Assembly (NCBI RefSeq): GCF_007641255.1
Contig: NZ_CP036259.1
Span: 1,550,001 to 1,614,000, forward strand
DNA: 64,000 nt
Reading direction: 5' to 3'
DNA from: Sporomusa termitida
Lineage (GTDB): Bacteria > Bacillota > Negativicutes > Sporomusales > Sporomusaceae
The notes under the pieces are model-generated. The model was given only the letters and a program-made list of their open reading frames with translations, was not told where the DNA came from and did not search any database. The position numbers and the translations under genes are program-made. Positions 45,751-54,702 of this stretch are shown here, one piece after another; within the stretch, counting starts at the first letter, position 1, and the number at the start of each line of letters is the position of its first letter.

Positions 45751-47052
45751 ATGGAGATCAGTACCGCTGCGCTGGCGTCAGTTATTGCGCTGGCCATCGT
45801 AGTTCTCATTTCCTGCTTTAAGGAAATGAATGTTGGTATTCTGGGTATTGCTTCGGCATTACTTGTGGGTATCGTGTTCTCCGGCATGCCAGTCGCGGCT
45901 ATCTTTAAAGGCTGGCCGGTCGGGCTGTTCATGATCTTAATTGGTGTTACGTTTATGTTTGCCTGCGCACAGGTAAATGGGACGATGGAAAAGTTTAGCG
46001 CCTATGCGGTGCGTTTAGCCAAAGGCAATACTGCCTTAATTCCGATTATCCTGTTTTTACTGATCACACTTGTTACGACAATTGGTCCTGGCAACATTGC
46101 CGCTACGGCGCTTATGGCCCCGGTAGCTATGGCAATTGCCGGCCGTATCGGCTTACCGGCATTTGCCATGACCCTGCTGGTAGTCGGCGCTGCCAACGGG
46201 GCAGCGTTCTCACCCTTTGCCCCAACCGGTATTATCTCCAATGGTATTATTGCCAAAATGGCTCCCGGTTTGGGAATCCCTGCCGACCAGCTTAACAGCC
46301 TGGCCTGGAAGGTGCATTTTAACTCAGAAATCGTGCAGGGCATAGTAAACTTCGGCGGTTTCTTCCTGCTCGGCGGTCTGGCCTGGATGCGCAAGCAACG
46401 CGGAGCTTCGGCCCTTAATATTGATGAAATTGCCCCTAAGCCTGAACCCTTTACCTCTCACCAAATAGCTACTTTGGCAGGTATTGCCGCCTTAGTGCTG
46501 TCAGTAATTGTGCTTAAATGGGATGTTGGCGCCGTCGCCTTCGGCATTGGCGCAATCTTTATGCTGTTCGGCATTGCCGATGATGCCAAAGCGGTCAAAG
46601 CTATGCCCTGGGGTGTAATCCTCATGGTCTGCGGTATGTCGGTGCTGATTGATGTTATGGATCAGGCCGGCGGTTTAAATGCTCTGGTCTCGATGATTGC
46701 GGTTGTCTCTAATCCGACAACTGTTAACGGGGTATTAGGTTTCATTACCGGCATTCTCTCAGCCTATTCGAGTTCTTCCGGGGTGGTAATGCCGATGTTT
46801 TTACCCATGGTTCCCGGTATCATTCAACAAATTGGCGGTGGCAATCCGATTGCGATTATTTCGTCAATTAACATTGGTTCGCATATTGTAGATACCTCAC
46901 CCCTGTCCACTCTCGGCGCACTTTGTATTGCCTGTGCCGCTGAGCATGAAGACAAAGCCAAATTGTTCAGAAATTTAATGTTATGGGGCCTGTCTATGGC
47001 GGTAGTGGGTGCTTTGGTATGTTATGTAGCCTTTGGTATCCTGGGATTATAA
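45751..47052 (+). CDS. MatC-type dicarboxylate carrier, first copy
   Basis: The 433-residue permease has about eleven hydrophobic segments and the repeated signatures TIGPGNIAATALMAPVAMA (about 112), AANGAAFSPFAPTGIISNG (about 145), YSSSSGVVMPMFLPMVPG (about 340) and INIGSHIVDTSPLSTLGAL (about 370). It resembles the MatC/SLC13-like carrier families. At the end of the succinate decarboxylation operon, succinate uptake is the likely role. ATG 45751 is chosen because it matches the start of the paralogue and is better spaced from the AGGGAGAG site than ATG 45745. Confidence 0.8.
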   Translation: MEISTAALASVIALAIVVLISCFKEMNVGILGIASALLVGIVFSGMPVAAIFKGWPVGLFMILIGVTFMFACAQVNGTMEKFSAYAVRLAKGNTALIPIILFLLITLVTTIGPGNIAATALMAPVAMAIAGRIGLPAFAMTLLVVGAANGAAFSPFAPTGIISNGIIAKMAPGLGIPADQLNSLAWKVHFNSEIVQGIVNFGGFFLLGGLAWMRKQRGASALNIDEIAPKPEPFTSHQIATLAGIAALVLSVIVLKWDVGAVAFGIGAIFMLFGIADDAKAVKAMPWGVILMVCGMSVLIDVMDQAGGLNALVSMIAVVSNPTTVNGVLGFITGILSAYSSSSGVVMPMFLPMVPGIIQQIGGGNPIAIISSINIGSHIVDTSPLSTLGALCIACAAEHEDKAKLFRNLMLWGLSMAVVGALVCYVAFGILGL

Positions 47053-47067
47053 AAATTAGAATAAACA

Positions 47068-47102
47068 AGACGGGGGAGGGGCTCCCCTCTCCCGTCTTTT
47101 TA
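47068..47102 (+). terminator. Terminator after the first MatC-type gene
   Basis: A 14-bp G/C-rich stem (AGACGGGGGAGGGG with its near complement) and a T-run TTTTTATTTT. Confidence 0.9.
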
Positions 47103-47357
47103 TTTTAATTAAACATTTGAAAAAATATCGATTTATGTCTGAATAAAAAGGAATATATCGTTTATTGTCGAATTTGCCCAAAAAGCAAGGATGCTTTTTT
47201 TTTGCTGAAAGTTTTCAGATAAGTGTGTATTTATCTAATTATGTGAAATAAAAAAATTTTTGCGGGGAGGGATTGAGGCAGCGTAAATGTGGAATAGTAA
47301 TAATTGCAGTTCGGCAAGTAACCCATTCATAAATTCACAATGTGGGGAGGATTGTAA
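47103..47357 (+). other. Intergenic region with spaced motif and second hairpin
   Basis: Copy 4 of the AGGA-N-GAAT motif lies at 47149-47173 (GGA at 47150, GAAT at 47170, 20 apart); here it contains TTGTCGAA (47165-47172), which also matches a Spo0A box. AAAAAGCA/TGCTTTTT around 47180-47200 with a T-run looks like a small terminator. The GGGGAGG ribosome site of the next gene is at 47342. No gene is seen. Confidence 0.4.
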
Positions 47358-48707
47358 ATGGATATCTCATTAGCGGCAATTATGTCCATAGTCGCTCTGG
47401 TGATTGTGGTAATTATCAGTTGCGTAAACGAAGACCTTAATGTAGGGTTTCTGAGTATTGGTTTCGCTATCATTGTTGGCGGGGTCTGGGGTGACACCAC
47501 CGGTGCCAAAGTGCTTGGTTATTTTCCCACCAGCCTGTTTATGATTTTAGTCGGGGTAACTTTCTTATTCGGCATGGCCCAGACTAACGGTACGATGGAG
47601 AAATTAACCGCCTATTCTGTTCGCTTATGTAAAGGGAATACGGCAATCGTACCTTTGATTGTATTCCTGCTGACAACCTTTGTTACTACCATCGGACCTG
47701 GTAATATTGCCGGCACAGCCCTTATGGCGCCTGTGGCCATGGCAATTGCTACCCGGATTGGCATGCCTGCTTTTTTAATGACACTTTTGGTCGTTGGTGC
47801 AGCTAATGGTGCGGCTTTTTCGCCTTTTGCCCCTACCGGTATTATTTCTAACGGCATAATAGCAAAAATGGCTGCCGGACTTGGCATTCCTGCCGACCAG
47901 TTAAGTGGCTTGGCCTGGAAGATCCACTTTAACTCCGAAGTTGCCCAGGGTGTGGTAAATATTGGCGGGTTTTTCGTTCTGGGCGGATGGGCCTGGATTC
48001 AGAAGCAACGGGGAGCGGCTCTTGATATTAATGAACTGGCGCCTAAGCCTGAACCGTTTAATAAGCATCAATGGCTGACCCTTGGAGCTGTGGCTGTTCT
48101 TATTCTCTTGGTCATTCTGCCTGGCCTGCCGGCCACGAAAGGTTTATTTGCCCCGGCGGCTATGAATCTTTTGTCCAATGTCGGCACGATTGCTTTTATC
48201 CTGGCCGGCATATTGATGCTGACCGGTTCCGGTGACAGCAAAGCAGCGATTAAGGTTGTACCCTGGGGCGTAATCATGATGGTCTGCGGGGTCACTGTGC
48301 TGATCGAGGTTATGGATAAAGCCGGCGGCCTTAATGCCATGGTAAAGATGATCGGTGCAATCTCTAATCCGACCACTATTAATGGTGTACTTGGCTTTGT
48401 AACCGGTCTGCTTTCGGCCTATTCCAGTTCTTCCGGGGTGGTAATGCCGATGTTCCTGCCAATGGTGCCGGGGCTGATCAAGGAAGTTGGCGGCGGCAAT
48501 CCCATTGCCCTGATTTCCTCAATTAACATTGGTGCCCACCTTGTTGATACTTCACCGCTGTCCACGCTTGGTGCACTATGCATTGCCTGCGCCGGTGAAC
48601 ATGAGGACAAGGCTAAACTGTTCCGCAATCTCCTGATGTGGGGCCTTTCCATGTCGGTTGTGGGCGGTATCGTCTGCTATATATTCTTTGGCATACTGGG
48701 TCTGTAA
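47358..48707 (+). CDS. MatC-type dicarboxylate carrier, second copy
   Basis: The 449-residue permease is a close paralogue of the preceding carrier; the same signatures occur (TIGPGNIAGTALMAPVAMA, ANGAAFSPFAPTGIISNG, YSSSSGVVMPMFLPMVPG, HLVDTSPLSTLGAL). It has its own leader, a ribosome site and a terminator, so it can be expressed separately. Substrate probably succinate or a related dicarboxylate; exchange for another acid is possible. Confidence 0.8.
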   Translation: MDISLAAIMSIVALVIVVIISCVNEDLNVGFLSIGFAIIVGGVWGDTTGAKVLGYFPTSLFMILVGVTFLFGMAQTNGTMEKLTAYSVRLCKGNTAIVPLIVFLLTTFVTTIGPGNIAGTALMAPVAMAIATRIGMPAFLMTLLVVGAANGAAFSPFAPTGIISNGIIAKMAAGLGIPADQLSGLAWKIHFNSEVAQGVVNIGGFFVLGGWAWIQKQRGAALDINELAPKPEPFNKHQWLTLGAVAVLILLVILPGLPATKGLFAPAAMNLLSNVGTIAFILAGILMLTGSGDSKAAIKVVPWGVIMMVCGVTVLIEVMDKAGGLNAMVKMIGAISNPTTINGVLGFVTGLLSAYSSSSGVVMPMFLPMVPGLIKEVGGGNPIALISSINIGAHLVDTSPLSTLGALCIACAGEHEDKAKLFRNLLMWGLSMSVVGGIVCYIFFGILGL

Positions 48708-48715
48708 TCAATAGC

Positions 48716-48752
48716 AATAATAGGCCGGGCTGACACCCGGCCTATTATTTTT
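48716..48752 (+). terminator. Terminator after the second MatC-type gene
   Basis: AATAATAGGCCGGG pairs with CCCGGCCTATTATT, followed by TTTTG. Confidence 0.9.
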
Positions 48753-49011
48753 TGATATTCGCTATTTTTCTTAGAGAATAACAGCTAATAAATATTACAC
48801 ATCCCGGCTGGACGAAATATATAATCAACTGACCGCAAGACAGGACAAAGTAGAAATCTGCATGCGGTTCACTAAAATTTTGGCTCAGATACAGGAATTT
48901 GAACGCTCTTAAGAGAATAAAACAACTTAGGAATGGTAAACTATTATTCTCTCCGGCTCAGATTTTTTAACAGGAGAATAGGAATTACAGGATTATGGAG
49001 GCTGCAGTTAA
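48753..49011 (+). other. Intergenic region with a coding-like remnant
   Basis: A frame without a start codon runs from 48775 to a TAA at 48910-48912 and reads like part of an amphipathic protein (YYTSRLDEIYNQLTARQ). It may be the end of a decayed gene. An inverted repeat AGAGAATAA...TTATTCTCT lies at 48912-48952. No intact gene is seen. Confidence 0.3.
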
Positions 49012-49554
49012 TTGGAAAAAATAGTGGTAGAATCAGAGGCCCGCAAAAAGAATGTTATTGTTATGGTAATCGCCGTAGCGGCTTTTGCCGCTCTTGTTAT
49101 TTTTACCCTCTACAAATGGTTTGCCCTTAATGTATTCCAGCCCTTGGAATTAATGGCCGGGGTATTGGTGTTATTCGTCCTTGTGGAGCGAATGTCGGCT
49201 AAATATACCTATGTAATGGATAAAAAGGTTTTTAGACTTATTAAACGCGGGTTGTTAGGAACTGTGACCCATGAAGTGCCCTATGGCAATATTTTTGGGG
49301 TTTACCGTTATAAACCTCAACTAATAGGTGTTCTTAAATTCCGACGCACCTATCGCTTTAATTCAGCGCTGGATGGGCGGGATGTATGGACTTTAGCCTA
49401 TACAGTACCGGGGAAGAAAGGGAAATCGCAAAACCGGCGTTTTTACTTTAAGCCCGGTGATAAACTATTGGCTGCATTGCAGGCCAAACTACCGGAAAAA
49501 GTAATGGCGGAAGAACAAATTATCAGAGATGTGCTAAGCAAGGAGCAAGATTAG
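49012..49554 (+). CDS. Uncharacterised membrane protein, possibly PH-domain-like
   Basis: The 180-residue protein has two N-terminal hydrophobic helices (about residues 14-34 and 42-58) followed by a soluble, basic beta-rich part (YTYVMDKKVFRLIKRG; VPYGNIFGVYRYKP; FYFKPGDKLLAAL). The arrangement resembles bacterial PH-domain membrane proteins, but I do not recognise the family with confidence. It starts at TTG after GGAGG and is followed by a terminator, so it is a single-gene unit ahead of the rnf operon. Confidence 0.5.
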   Translation: MEKIVVESEARKKNVIVMVIAVAAFAALVIFTLYKWFALNVFQPLELMAGVLVLFVLVERMSAKYTYVMDKKVFRLIKRGLLGTVTHEVPYGNIFGVYRYKPQLIGVLKFRRTYRFNSALDGRDVWTLAYTVPGKKGKSQNRRFYFKPGDKLLAALQAKLPEKVMAEEQIIRDVLSKEQD

Positions 49555-49622
49555 GATTTTGTCTATAACAGGCAATAGTGGCATTAAAAAAAATCTGTTT
49601 GTCTTATATAATAACCTTGAGT

Positions 49623-49668
49623 ATCCTTTCCGAACATTACAAAATGTTGATCGGAAGGACTTTTTTTT
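49623..49668 (+). terminator. Terminator ahead of the rnf operon
   Basis: ATCCTTTCCGA-ACATT pairs with AATGT-TGA-TCGGAAGGA and is followed by eight T. Confidence 0.8.
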
Positions 49669-49905
49669 AAAAACATGTAAATTTAATAGGATTTGTACAT
49701 AATTTCACAAAAAAACTATAGTAATTTTTTAAAAAATCTGGTATTGTAATATTACAGTTAGAATTTTTTCAATTTACTAACATCAAATTTGCTTAATAAC
49801 TATAAATGAGCAAAAATGTCCCCCTGAGCAGGAAAATTGAATATAGTAGTAGAAACATATATATCCTGACTGCACAGGCTAAAAAAACGTGGAGGTGAAA
49901 GCCTG
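49669..49905 (+). promoter_or_regulatory. rnf operon leader with palindromes
   Basis: This AT-rich region holds a weak Rex-like site TTGTACATAATTTCACAA (49693-49710) and a perfect 12-bp palindrome TGTAATATTACA (49745-49756). A promoter must lie here but cannot be placed with confidence. GGAGGTGAAAG (49891 onward) is the ribosome site of the next gene. Confidence 0.35.
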
Positions 49906-50325
49906 ATGGATAAGGAGCATGAAGGGGTAGTTCTCGAGACTGACGGTGGCGTGGCCCGCATAAAGGCAAGCCGCCATAACGATTGCGAAAGCTGTGGCTC
50001 GTGTCCCGGCAACAATGCGATAGTTCTTGCCGCGCGCAACCCGGTGGGCGCGAAACGCGGGCAGAGGGTGGTTTTTGAAATCCAGCAGACAAGCATGCTG
50101 AAATCGGCTGTTGTTGTTTATGCCGTTCCTCTTTTGGGCACCATTGCCGGCGCTGTCGTGGGCTGGTATTGTGGAACCGAGCTGATGGGGATTAACGACC
50201 CTTTCTGGTTGCAAATGGGCGGCGGGACTATTGCTTGCGTCCTGTCTCTTTTGTATGTTCGTTATTATGATCGCAAGGCCAGAACCAGGGCAGACATGCA
50301 GCCGGTAATCACCCGGATTTTGTAA
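49906..50325 (+). CDS. RseC/SoxR-reducing-system family membrane protein
   Basis: The 139-residue protein has an N-terminal region with clustered cysteines (CESCGSC near residue 24) and two hydrophobic helices (about 65-85 and 98-118). This matches the RseC/MucC family, often encoded with rnf/rsx operons, where it is linked to the SoxR-reducing function. It opens the rnf operon and probably helps assemble or modulate Rnf. Confidence 0.82.
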   Translation: MDKEHEGVVLETDGGVARIKASRHNDCESCGSCPGNNAIVLAARNPVGAKRGQRVVFEIQQTSMLKSAVVVYAVPLLGTIAGAVVGWYCGTELMGINDPFWLQMGGGTIACVLSLLYVRYYDRKARTRADMQPVITRIL

Positions 50326-50395
50326 GTAGTTTGGTTTGGCTGGCCAAAATATTAAATTGCGTTGAAAAATTTCTAAAAAAAAGGGAGTTGAATTT

Positions 50396-51718
50396 ATGGC
50401 AAAAAGCTTTCGCGGCGGGGTTCATCCCGACGACCGCAAGCGATATACGGCGGCTAAATCGATAGAAGTGGCGCCGTTGCCGCAGAAACTCATCATTCCT
50501 ACCAGGCAGCATCTGGGAGCGCCTTGCGCACCGATAGTCAAGGTGGGCGATTTGGTCAAGAAAGGACAGGTAATAGCTGAGGCACAAGCCTTTGTTGCCA
50601 GTCCGATTCATGCTTCAACATCAGGTAAGGTGGTGGAAGTTGCCGAATATCCTCATCCGGTTTTTGGCGCCTGTCAGGCAGTTGTCATTGAAAGTGACGG
50701 CAAGGATGAATGGGCACCCGGTCTGCCGCTTAGCCGCGACTGGCAGTCGCTTGATGTTAAAGAACTGAAAGAGATTGTCCGCCTTGCCGGTCTTGTCGGT
50801 ATGGGGGGGGCAACTTTTCCGACACATGTAAAAATGTCTCCGCCTCCGGAAAAGCCTATTGACTCATTTATCCTAAACGGCGCAGAATGCGAACCGTACC
50901 TGACTGCCGACCACAGGGTAATGTTAGAGCAAACCGAGCGCATTATTACAGGCATGAAGATTGCAATGAAGATTCTTGGCGTAAGCAAAGGCTATGTCGG
51001 CATCGAAAAAAACAAGCCTGATGCCATTGAAATTATACGTAAAGCCTGTACCGGTTCTGCCATCGAAGTTGTACCGCTTAAAACAAAATATCCGCAAGGT
51101 GCGGAAAAGACCCTGATTAAGGTTATCCTTGACCGGGAAGTACCATCCGGCGGCCTGCCTATGGATGTAGGAACTGTTGTTCAAAACGTTGGCACGATGG
51201 TGGCTATGGCTGATGCTGTCGAGAAAGGTATCCCCTTGATCGAGCGTGTTGCTACCATTACCGGTGGCGCTATTGCCGAACCTAAAAATATTTTGCTGCG
51301 GGTAGGCGCAACTTTTGCCCAGGCAATTGAATTGTGTGGCGGCTTTAAAGAGCAGCCTGTCAAAGTGATTATGGGTGGACCCATGATGGGGATGGCCCAA
51401 CGCACTGTCGAAGTACCTGTTATCAAAGGTACTTCCGGTATTTTAGCCCTGAGTGCAGCTGACGTAAATATGGGGGATGAACAGCCATGTATTCGCTGCG
51501 GCCGCTGTATAGAGGCCTGCCCGATGGGGCTGGTACCCAACATGCTCAGCATTCTTGGCGAACGCGGCCCGTTTGAGGTGGCCGTGAAAGAATATAACGT
51601 TTTGGACTGCGTGGAGTGCGGCTCATGCGTCTATGTATGTCCCGCCAAGCGCAATATTGTTCAGTATATCAAACTATGTAAAGCCCAAAACGCGGCCCAG
51701 GCTGCGGCGAAGAAATAG
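50396..51718 (+). CDS. rnfC: Rnf complex subunit RnfC
   Basis: The 440-residue membrane-associated NADH-binding subunit of the Rnf ferredoxin:NAD oxidoreductase. Seen are GMGGATFPTHVK near residue 137, LNGAECEPYLTADHR near 160, and two [4Fe-4S] motifs CIRCGRCIEAC (about 363) and CVECGSCVYVC (about 402). Rnf oxidises ferredoxin, reduces NAD+ and exports Na+ or H+. Confidence 0.95.
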   Translation: MAKSFRGGVHPDDRKRYTAAKSIEVAPLPQKLIIPTRQHLGAPCAPIVKVGDLVKKGQVIAEAQAFVASPIHASTSGKVVEVAEYPHPVFGACQAVVIESDGKDEWAPGLPLSRDWQSLDVKELKEIVRLAGLVGMGGATFPTHVKMSPPPEKPIDSFILNGAECEPYLTADHRVMLEQTERIITGMKIAMKILGVSKGYVGIEKNKPDAIEIIRKACTGSAIEVVPLKTKYPQGAEKTLIKVILDREVPSGGLPMDVGTVVQNVGTMVAMADAVEKGIPLIERVATITGGAIAEPKNILLRVGATFAQAIELCGGFKEQPVKVIMGGPMMGMAQRTVEVPVIKGTSGILALSAADVNMGDEQPCIRCGRCIEACPMGLVPNMLSILGERGPFEVAVKEYNVLDCVECGSCVYVCPAKRNIVQYIKLCKAQNAAQAAAKK

Positions 51719-51734
51719 GAGGTGACGCAAGAGT

Positions 51735-52754
51735 ATGAGCGCAGAAGTAAAACTTGACACCGGTATGTTTACGGTCTCGGCGTCGCCGCATATCAGATGC
51801 GACGAATCCATTTCCAAAATAATGTGGACCGTTAATACGGCTCTGGCGCCGGCGGCTTTATTCTCTATTTATCAGTTTGGAATCGGGGCTTTTAGTACTT
51901 TGGCCCTGTGTATAGCGGTATGTGTTTTGACCGAATATCTTATTCAAAAATGGCAGGAAAAACCTATTACCATAAATGACGGCAGCGCGTTTTTGACAGG
52001 CCTTTTGTTGGGCATGAACATACCGCCGGATGTGCCGTGGTATATGCCGATTTTTGGTTCTGTCGTTGCCATCGGCATTGCCAAACACACCATGGGCGGG
52101 CTTGGGTTTAATATTTTTAACCCCGCGCTAATCGGCAGAGCGTCGCTGGTTGCTTCCTGGCCGGTTTTGATGACAACCTGGCCGAAGATGGATATGCCCG
52201 GCAAGGTTGACGCGCTTACTACCGCCACTCCTTTGGGTATTTTAAAAATGGAAGGTTATGCCAAGCTGGTGGAGGTTTTCGGCGACCAAGCCACTATGTA
52301 CAAGGCCATGTTTTTGGGCACACATGGCGGCAGTATGGGCGAAACTTCGGCGGTTCTCCTGATTTTGGGAGGATTTTACCTCATTTATCGGGGTTATGTA
52401 AATTGGCAAATTCCGGTTGTTATGATTTCTACCGTAGCGGTTTTGACTTGGATTTTTGGTGGCTTGTATAATGTTAGCGGCTCTACCGGCCTTCTCACAG
52501 GCGACCCGATTTTGAGCATACTTTCCGGCGGACTGATTTTGGGGGCGTTTTTCATGGCTACCGACATGGTTACTATCCCCATTACCGTCAAGGGGCAGAT
52601 TATATTTGCCGCCGGAGCGGGAGCTCTTACTGTTTTGATTAGGCTTCAAGGCGGCTATCCTGAGGGTGTTTGTTACGCTATTTTGCTGATGAACTCGGTA
52701 ACGCCGCTTATTGACCGCGCTATTAAACCCGTCAGGTTCGGAAAAACGGTGTAA
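51735..52754 (+). CDS. rnfD: Rnf complex subunit RnfD
   Basis: The 339-residue integral membrane subunit carries the covalent-FMN motif around ALTTATPLG (about residue 160), GGLGFNIFNPALIGRASL near 116 and MATDMVTIPIT near 275. RBS AGGAGGTGACG precedes the ATG. The order C-D-G-E-A-B is that of bacterial rnf operons. Confidence 0.95.
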   Translation: MSAEVKLDTGMFTVSASPHIRCDESISKIMWTVNTALAPAALFSIYQFGIGAFSTLALCIAVCVLTEYLIQKWQEKPITINDGSAFLTGLLLGMNIPPDVPWYMPIFGSVVAIGIAKHTMGGLGFNIFNPALIGRASLVASWPVLMTTWPKMDMPGKVDALTTATPLGILKMEGYAKLVEVFGDQATMYKAMFLGTHGGSMGETSAVLLILGGFYLIYRGYVNWQIPVVMISTVAVLTWIFGGLYNVSGSTGLLTGDPILSILSGGLILGAFFMATDMVTIPITVKGQIIFAAGAGALTVLIRLQGGYPEGVCYAILLMNSVTPLIDRAIKPVRFGKTV

Positions 52755-52766
52755 GGAGGTGGGAGC

Positions 52767-53378
52767 ATGTCACATGATTCTGGTAAAAACGACAGTCTTA
52801 TAAAAATTGCCCTTAACTTGACGACGGCCTGTCTGATCTCAAGTATAATTCTTTCCGGAGTGTATTTTATTACCGCGCCTTACGCGGCTGCAAATGATAC
52901 GATTAGAAAAGAAAAAGCTATGCAGGCGGTAATTGAAGCTGTGCCGAATAAGGAGTTTGCTTTAAATTTAAGCCCGGATGCTTGGGGTATAACCCCGATT
53001 GAAGACAAGAGCGGATGGTATAAAGCCGCAATGAAGGCTGACGGCAAGGTGATAGCTTATATTGTCCCGGCTGCGAGCAAAGGTTATTCCGGGGTGGTTT
53101 CGATGATTATCGCCGTTAACCCGGAAGGGAAACTATTAAATTTCAAGGTTGTATCCCAAACGGAAACTCCCGGCCTTGGCGACAAATTCTATGAGCAGAA
53201 ATTTTATCAACAGTTTCCGGGGAAAAAACCTGAAGATTTGGTAGTTGTAAAAGAACCAACCGATAAAAATATTCAGGCGATGACCGGCGCGACTATCACT
53301 ACAAGGGCAATTGCCAAAGGTATTAGAGAAGCGGCTGAGGAAGTTGTAGTATATATGAAAGAAACCCAGAACAAGTGA
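52767..53378 (+). CDS. rnfG: Rnf complex subunit RnfG
   Basis: The 203-residue subunit has one N-terminal membrane helix (about residues 17-36) and an extracytoplasmic domain with the flavinylation motif MTGATITTRA near residue 172, where FMN is attached to Thr by ApbE. No apbE gene lies in the window. Confidence 0.94.
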   Translation: MSHDSGKNDSLIKIALNLTTACLISSIILSGVYFITAPYAAANDTIRKEKAMQAVIEAVPNKEFALNLSPDAWGITPIEDKSGWYKAAMKADGKVIAYIVPAASKGYSGVVSMIIAVNPEGKLLNFKVVSQTETPGLGDKFYEQKFYQQFPGKKPEDLVVVKEPTDKNIQAMTGATITTRAIAKGIREAAEEVVVYMKETQNK

Positions 53379-53393
53379 GGTGAATAAAATAAT

Positions 53394-54080
53394 ATGAGTA
53401 ACGAAAATATGAGATTGTGGCCTGAATTTAGCAAAGGGCTTTTCGAAATGAATCCCATTTTCCGGCTGGCCTTGAGTTTGTGCCCGGCTTTGGCGGTAAC
53501 TGCGACCGTGAATAACGCGTTTGCCATGGGCATTGTGGTAACTTTTGTTATTACCACGAATAATATTGTTATTTCTCTTTTGAAAAACTTTATCAATCCC
53601 AAAGTGCGCCTCCCTGTTTTTATCACTTCCATCTCCACAATTGTTACGGTAAGCGGGTTGGTACTGCAAGCTGTTTCTCCGGAGATTTATGAGGCGCTGG
53701 GCATTTATTTGCCGCTGGTGGTCGTTTTTGCTATTATTATGGCGCGTGCGGAAGTTTTTGCCACAAAAAACCGCGTTATCCCTTCGGCTGTGGACGGCTT
53801 AGGTATGGGCATCGGCTTTCTGGGTGCCATGGTTTTAATCAGTGCTATCCGTGAATTGTTTGGCGCCGGGACTTTGTTTAAGATTCCTATATTTCCCGAA
53901 GGCTTTTACAATCCGGCACTCATTATGATTTTGCCGCCTGGAGCTTTCATGCTTATTGGACTTTTGATCGGCCTTTTTGCCATCATTGGCCAATATCAAG
54001 AGAAAGCGGCGGCTAAAAAACTGCAAGCGGCAAGAATGCAAAAAATGGCGTTGCAAAAAGGAGTGAGTGCGAATGGGTGA
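53394..54080 (+). CDS. rnfE: Rnf complex subunit RnfE
   Basis: The 228-residue membrane subunit with about six helices belongs to the RnfA/RnfE pair that forms the ion channel and holds an Fe-S cluster. NPIFRLALSLCPALAVT near residue 18 and VDGLGMGIGFLGAMVLISAIRELFG near 130 are typical. It overlaps rnfA. Confidence 0.94.
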   Translation: MSNENMRLWPEFSKGLFEMNPIFRLALSLCPALAVTATVNNAFAMGIVVTFVITTNNIVISLLKNFINPKVRLPVFITSISTIVTVSGLVLQAVSPEIYEALGIYLPLVVVFAIIMARAEVFATKNRVIPSAVDGLGMGIGFLGAMVLISAIRELFGAGTLFKIPIFPEGFYNPALIMILPPGAFMLIGLLIGLFAIIGQYQEKAAAKKLQAARMQKMALQKGVSANG

Positions 54081-54651
54081 TTATTTCACTTTATTTATCG
54101 GAGCTGTTCTTATTAACAACTTCGTTCTAACTCGTTTCTTGGGCCTGTGCATATTTTTCGGTGTTTCCAAAAGCCTTGACGCCTCGCTTGGCATGGGGGT
54201 TGCGGTAACTGCGATTATGGTGGTAAGTTCGGTAATGACTTGGCTTGTATACACCTTTGCCCTTGTTCCATTTGGACTTAAGTTTTTGCAAACACCGGTT
54301 TTTGTCCTCCTTATCGCCTGTTCTGTGCAGCTCTTGGAGATGATTATCAAGAAACATTCGCCTGCTTTATATAATATGTGGGGTATTTACTTGATGCTGA
54401 TTGCCGCAAACTGCATAGTATTCGGTTTGCCTGTAATCAATGCCGCAGAGGGTTATGGCTTTGTTATGAGTGTCGTAAACTCTTTTGGTTCCGGTGCGGG
54501 ATTTGCCCTGGCTATCGTGCTTATGGCGAGCCTTAGGGAAAAATTACAGTATGCGAATGTGCCTAAGACGCTTGACGGCCTGGGGATTTCCTTTATTCTG
54601 GCTGGTATGCTGGCGTTGGCGTTTCTCGGCTTCTCCGGCATGATTTCGTAG
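54073..54651 (+). CDS. rnfA: Rnf complex subunit RnfA
   Basis: The 192-residue membrane subunit with about six helices starts MGDYFTLFIGAVLINNFVL and contains FLGLCIFFGVSK and the DGLGISFILAGM segment. ATG 54073 is better spaced from the GGAG ribosome site than GTG 54067. It overlaps the end of rnfE by eight bases. Confidence 0.94.
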   Translation: MGDYFTLFIGAVLINNFVLTRFLGLCIFFGVSKSLDASLGMGVAVTAIMVVSSVMTWLVYTFALVPFGLKFLQTPVFVLLIACSVQLLEMIIKKHSPALYNMWGIYLMLIAANCIVFGLPVINAAEGYGFVMSVVNSFGSGAGFALAIVLMASLREKLQYANVPKTLDGLGISFILAGMLALAFLGFSGMIS

Positions 54652-54702
54652 AAAGGAGGTTTGGCTGAATAAATTATGAAAAAAACTATAAGGAAATGCG
54701 CA

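Noticed and set aside
47165-47172. Spo0A box TTGTCGAA
   Set aside because: A single eight-base match, and the same place fits the recurring spaced motif better; other copies of that motif do not carry the Spo0A sequence.
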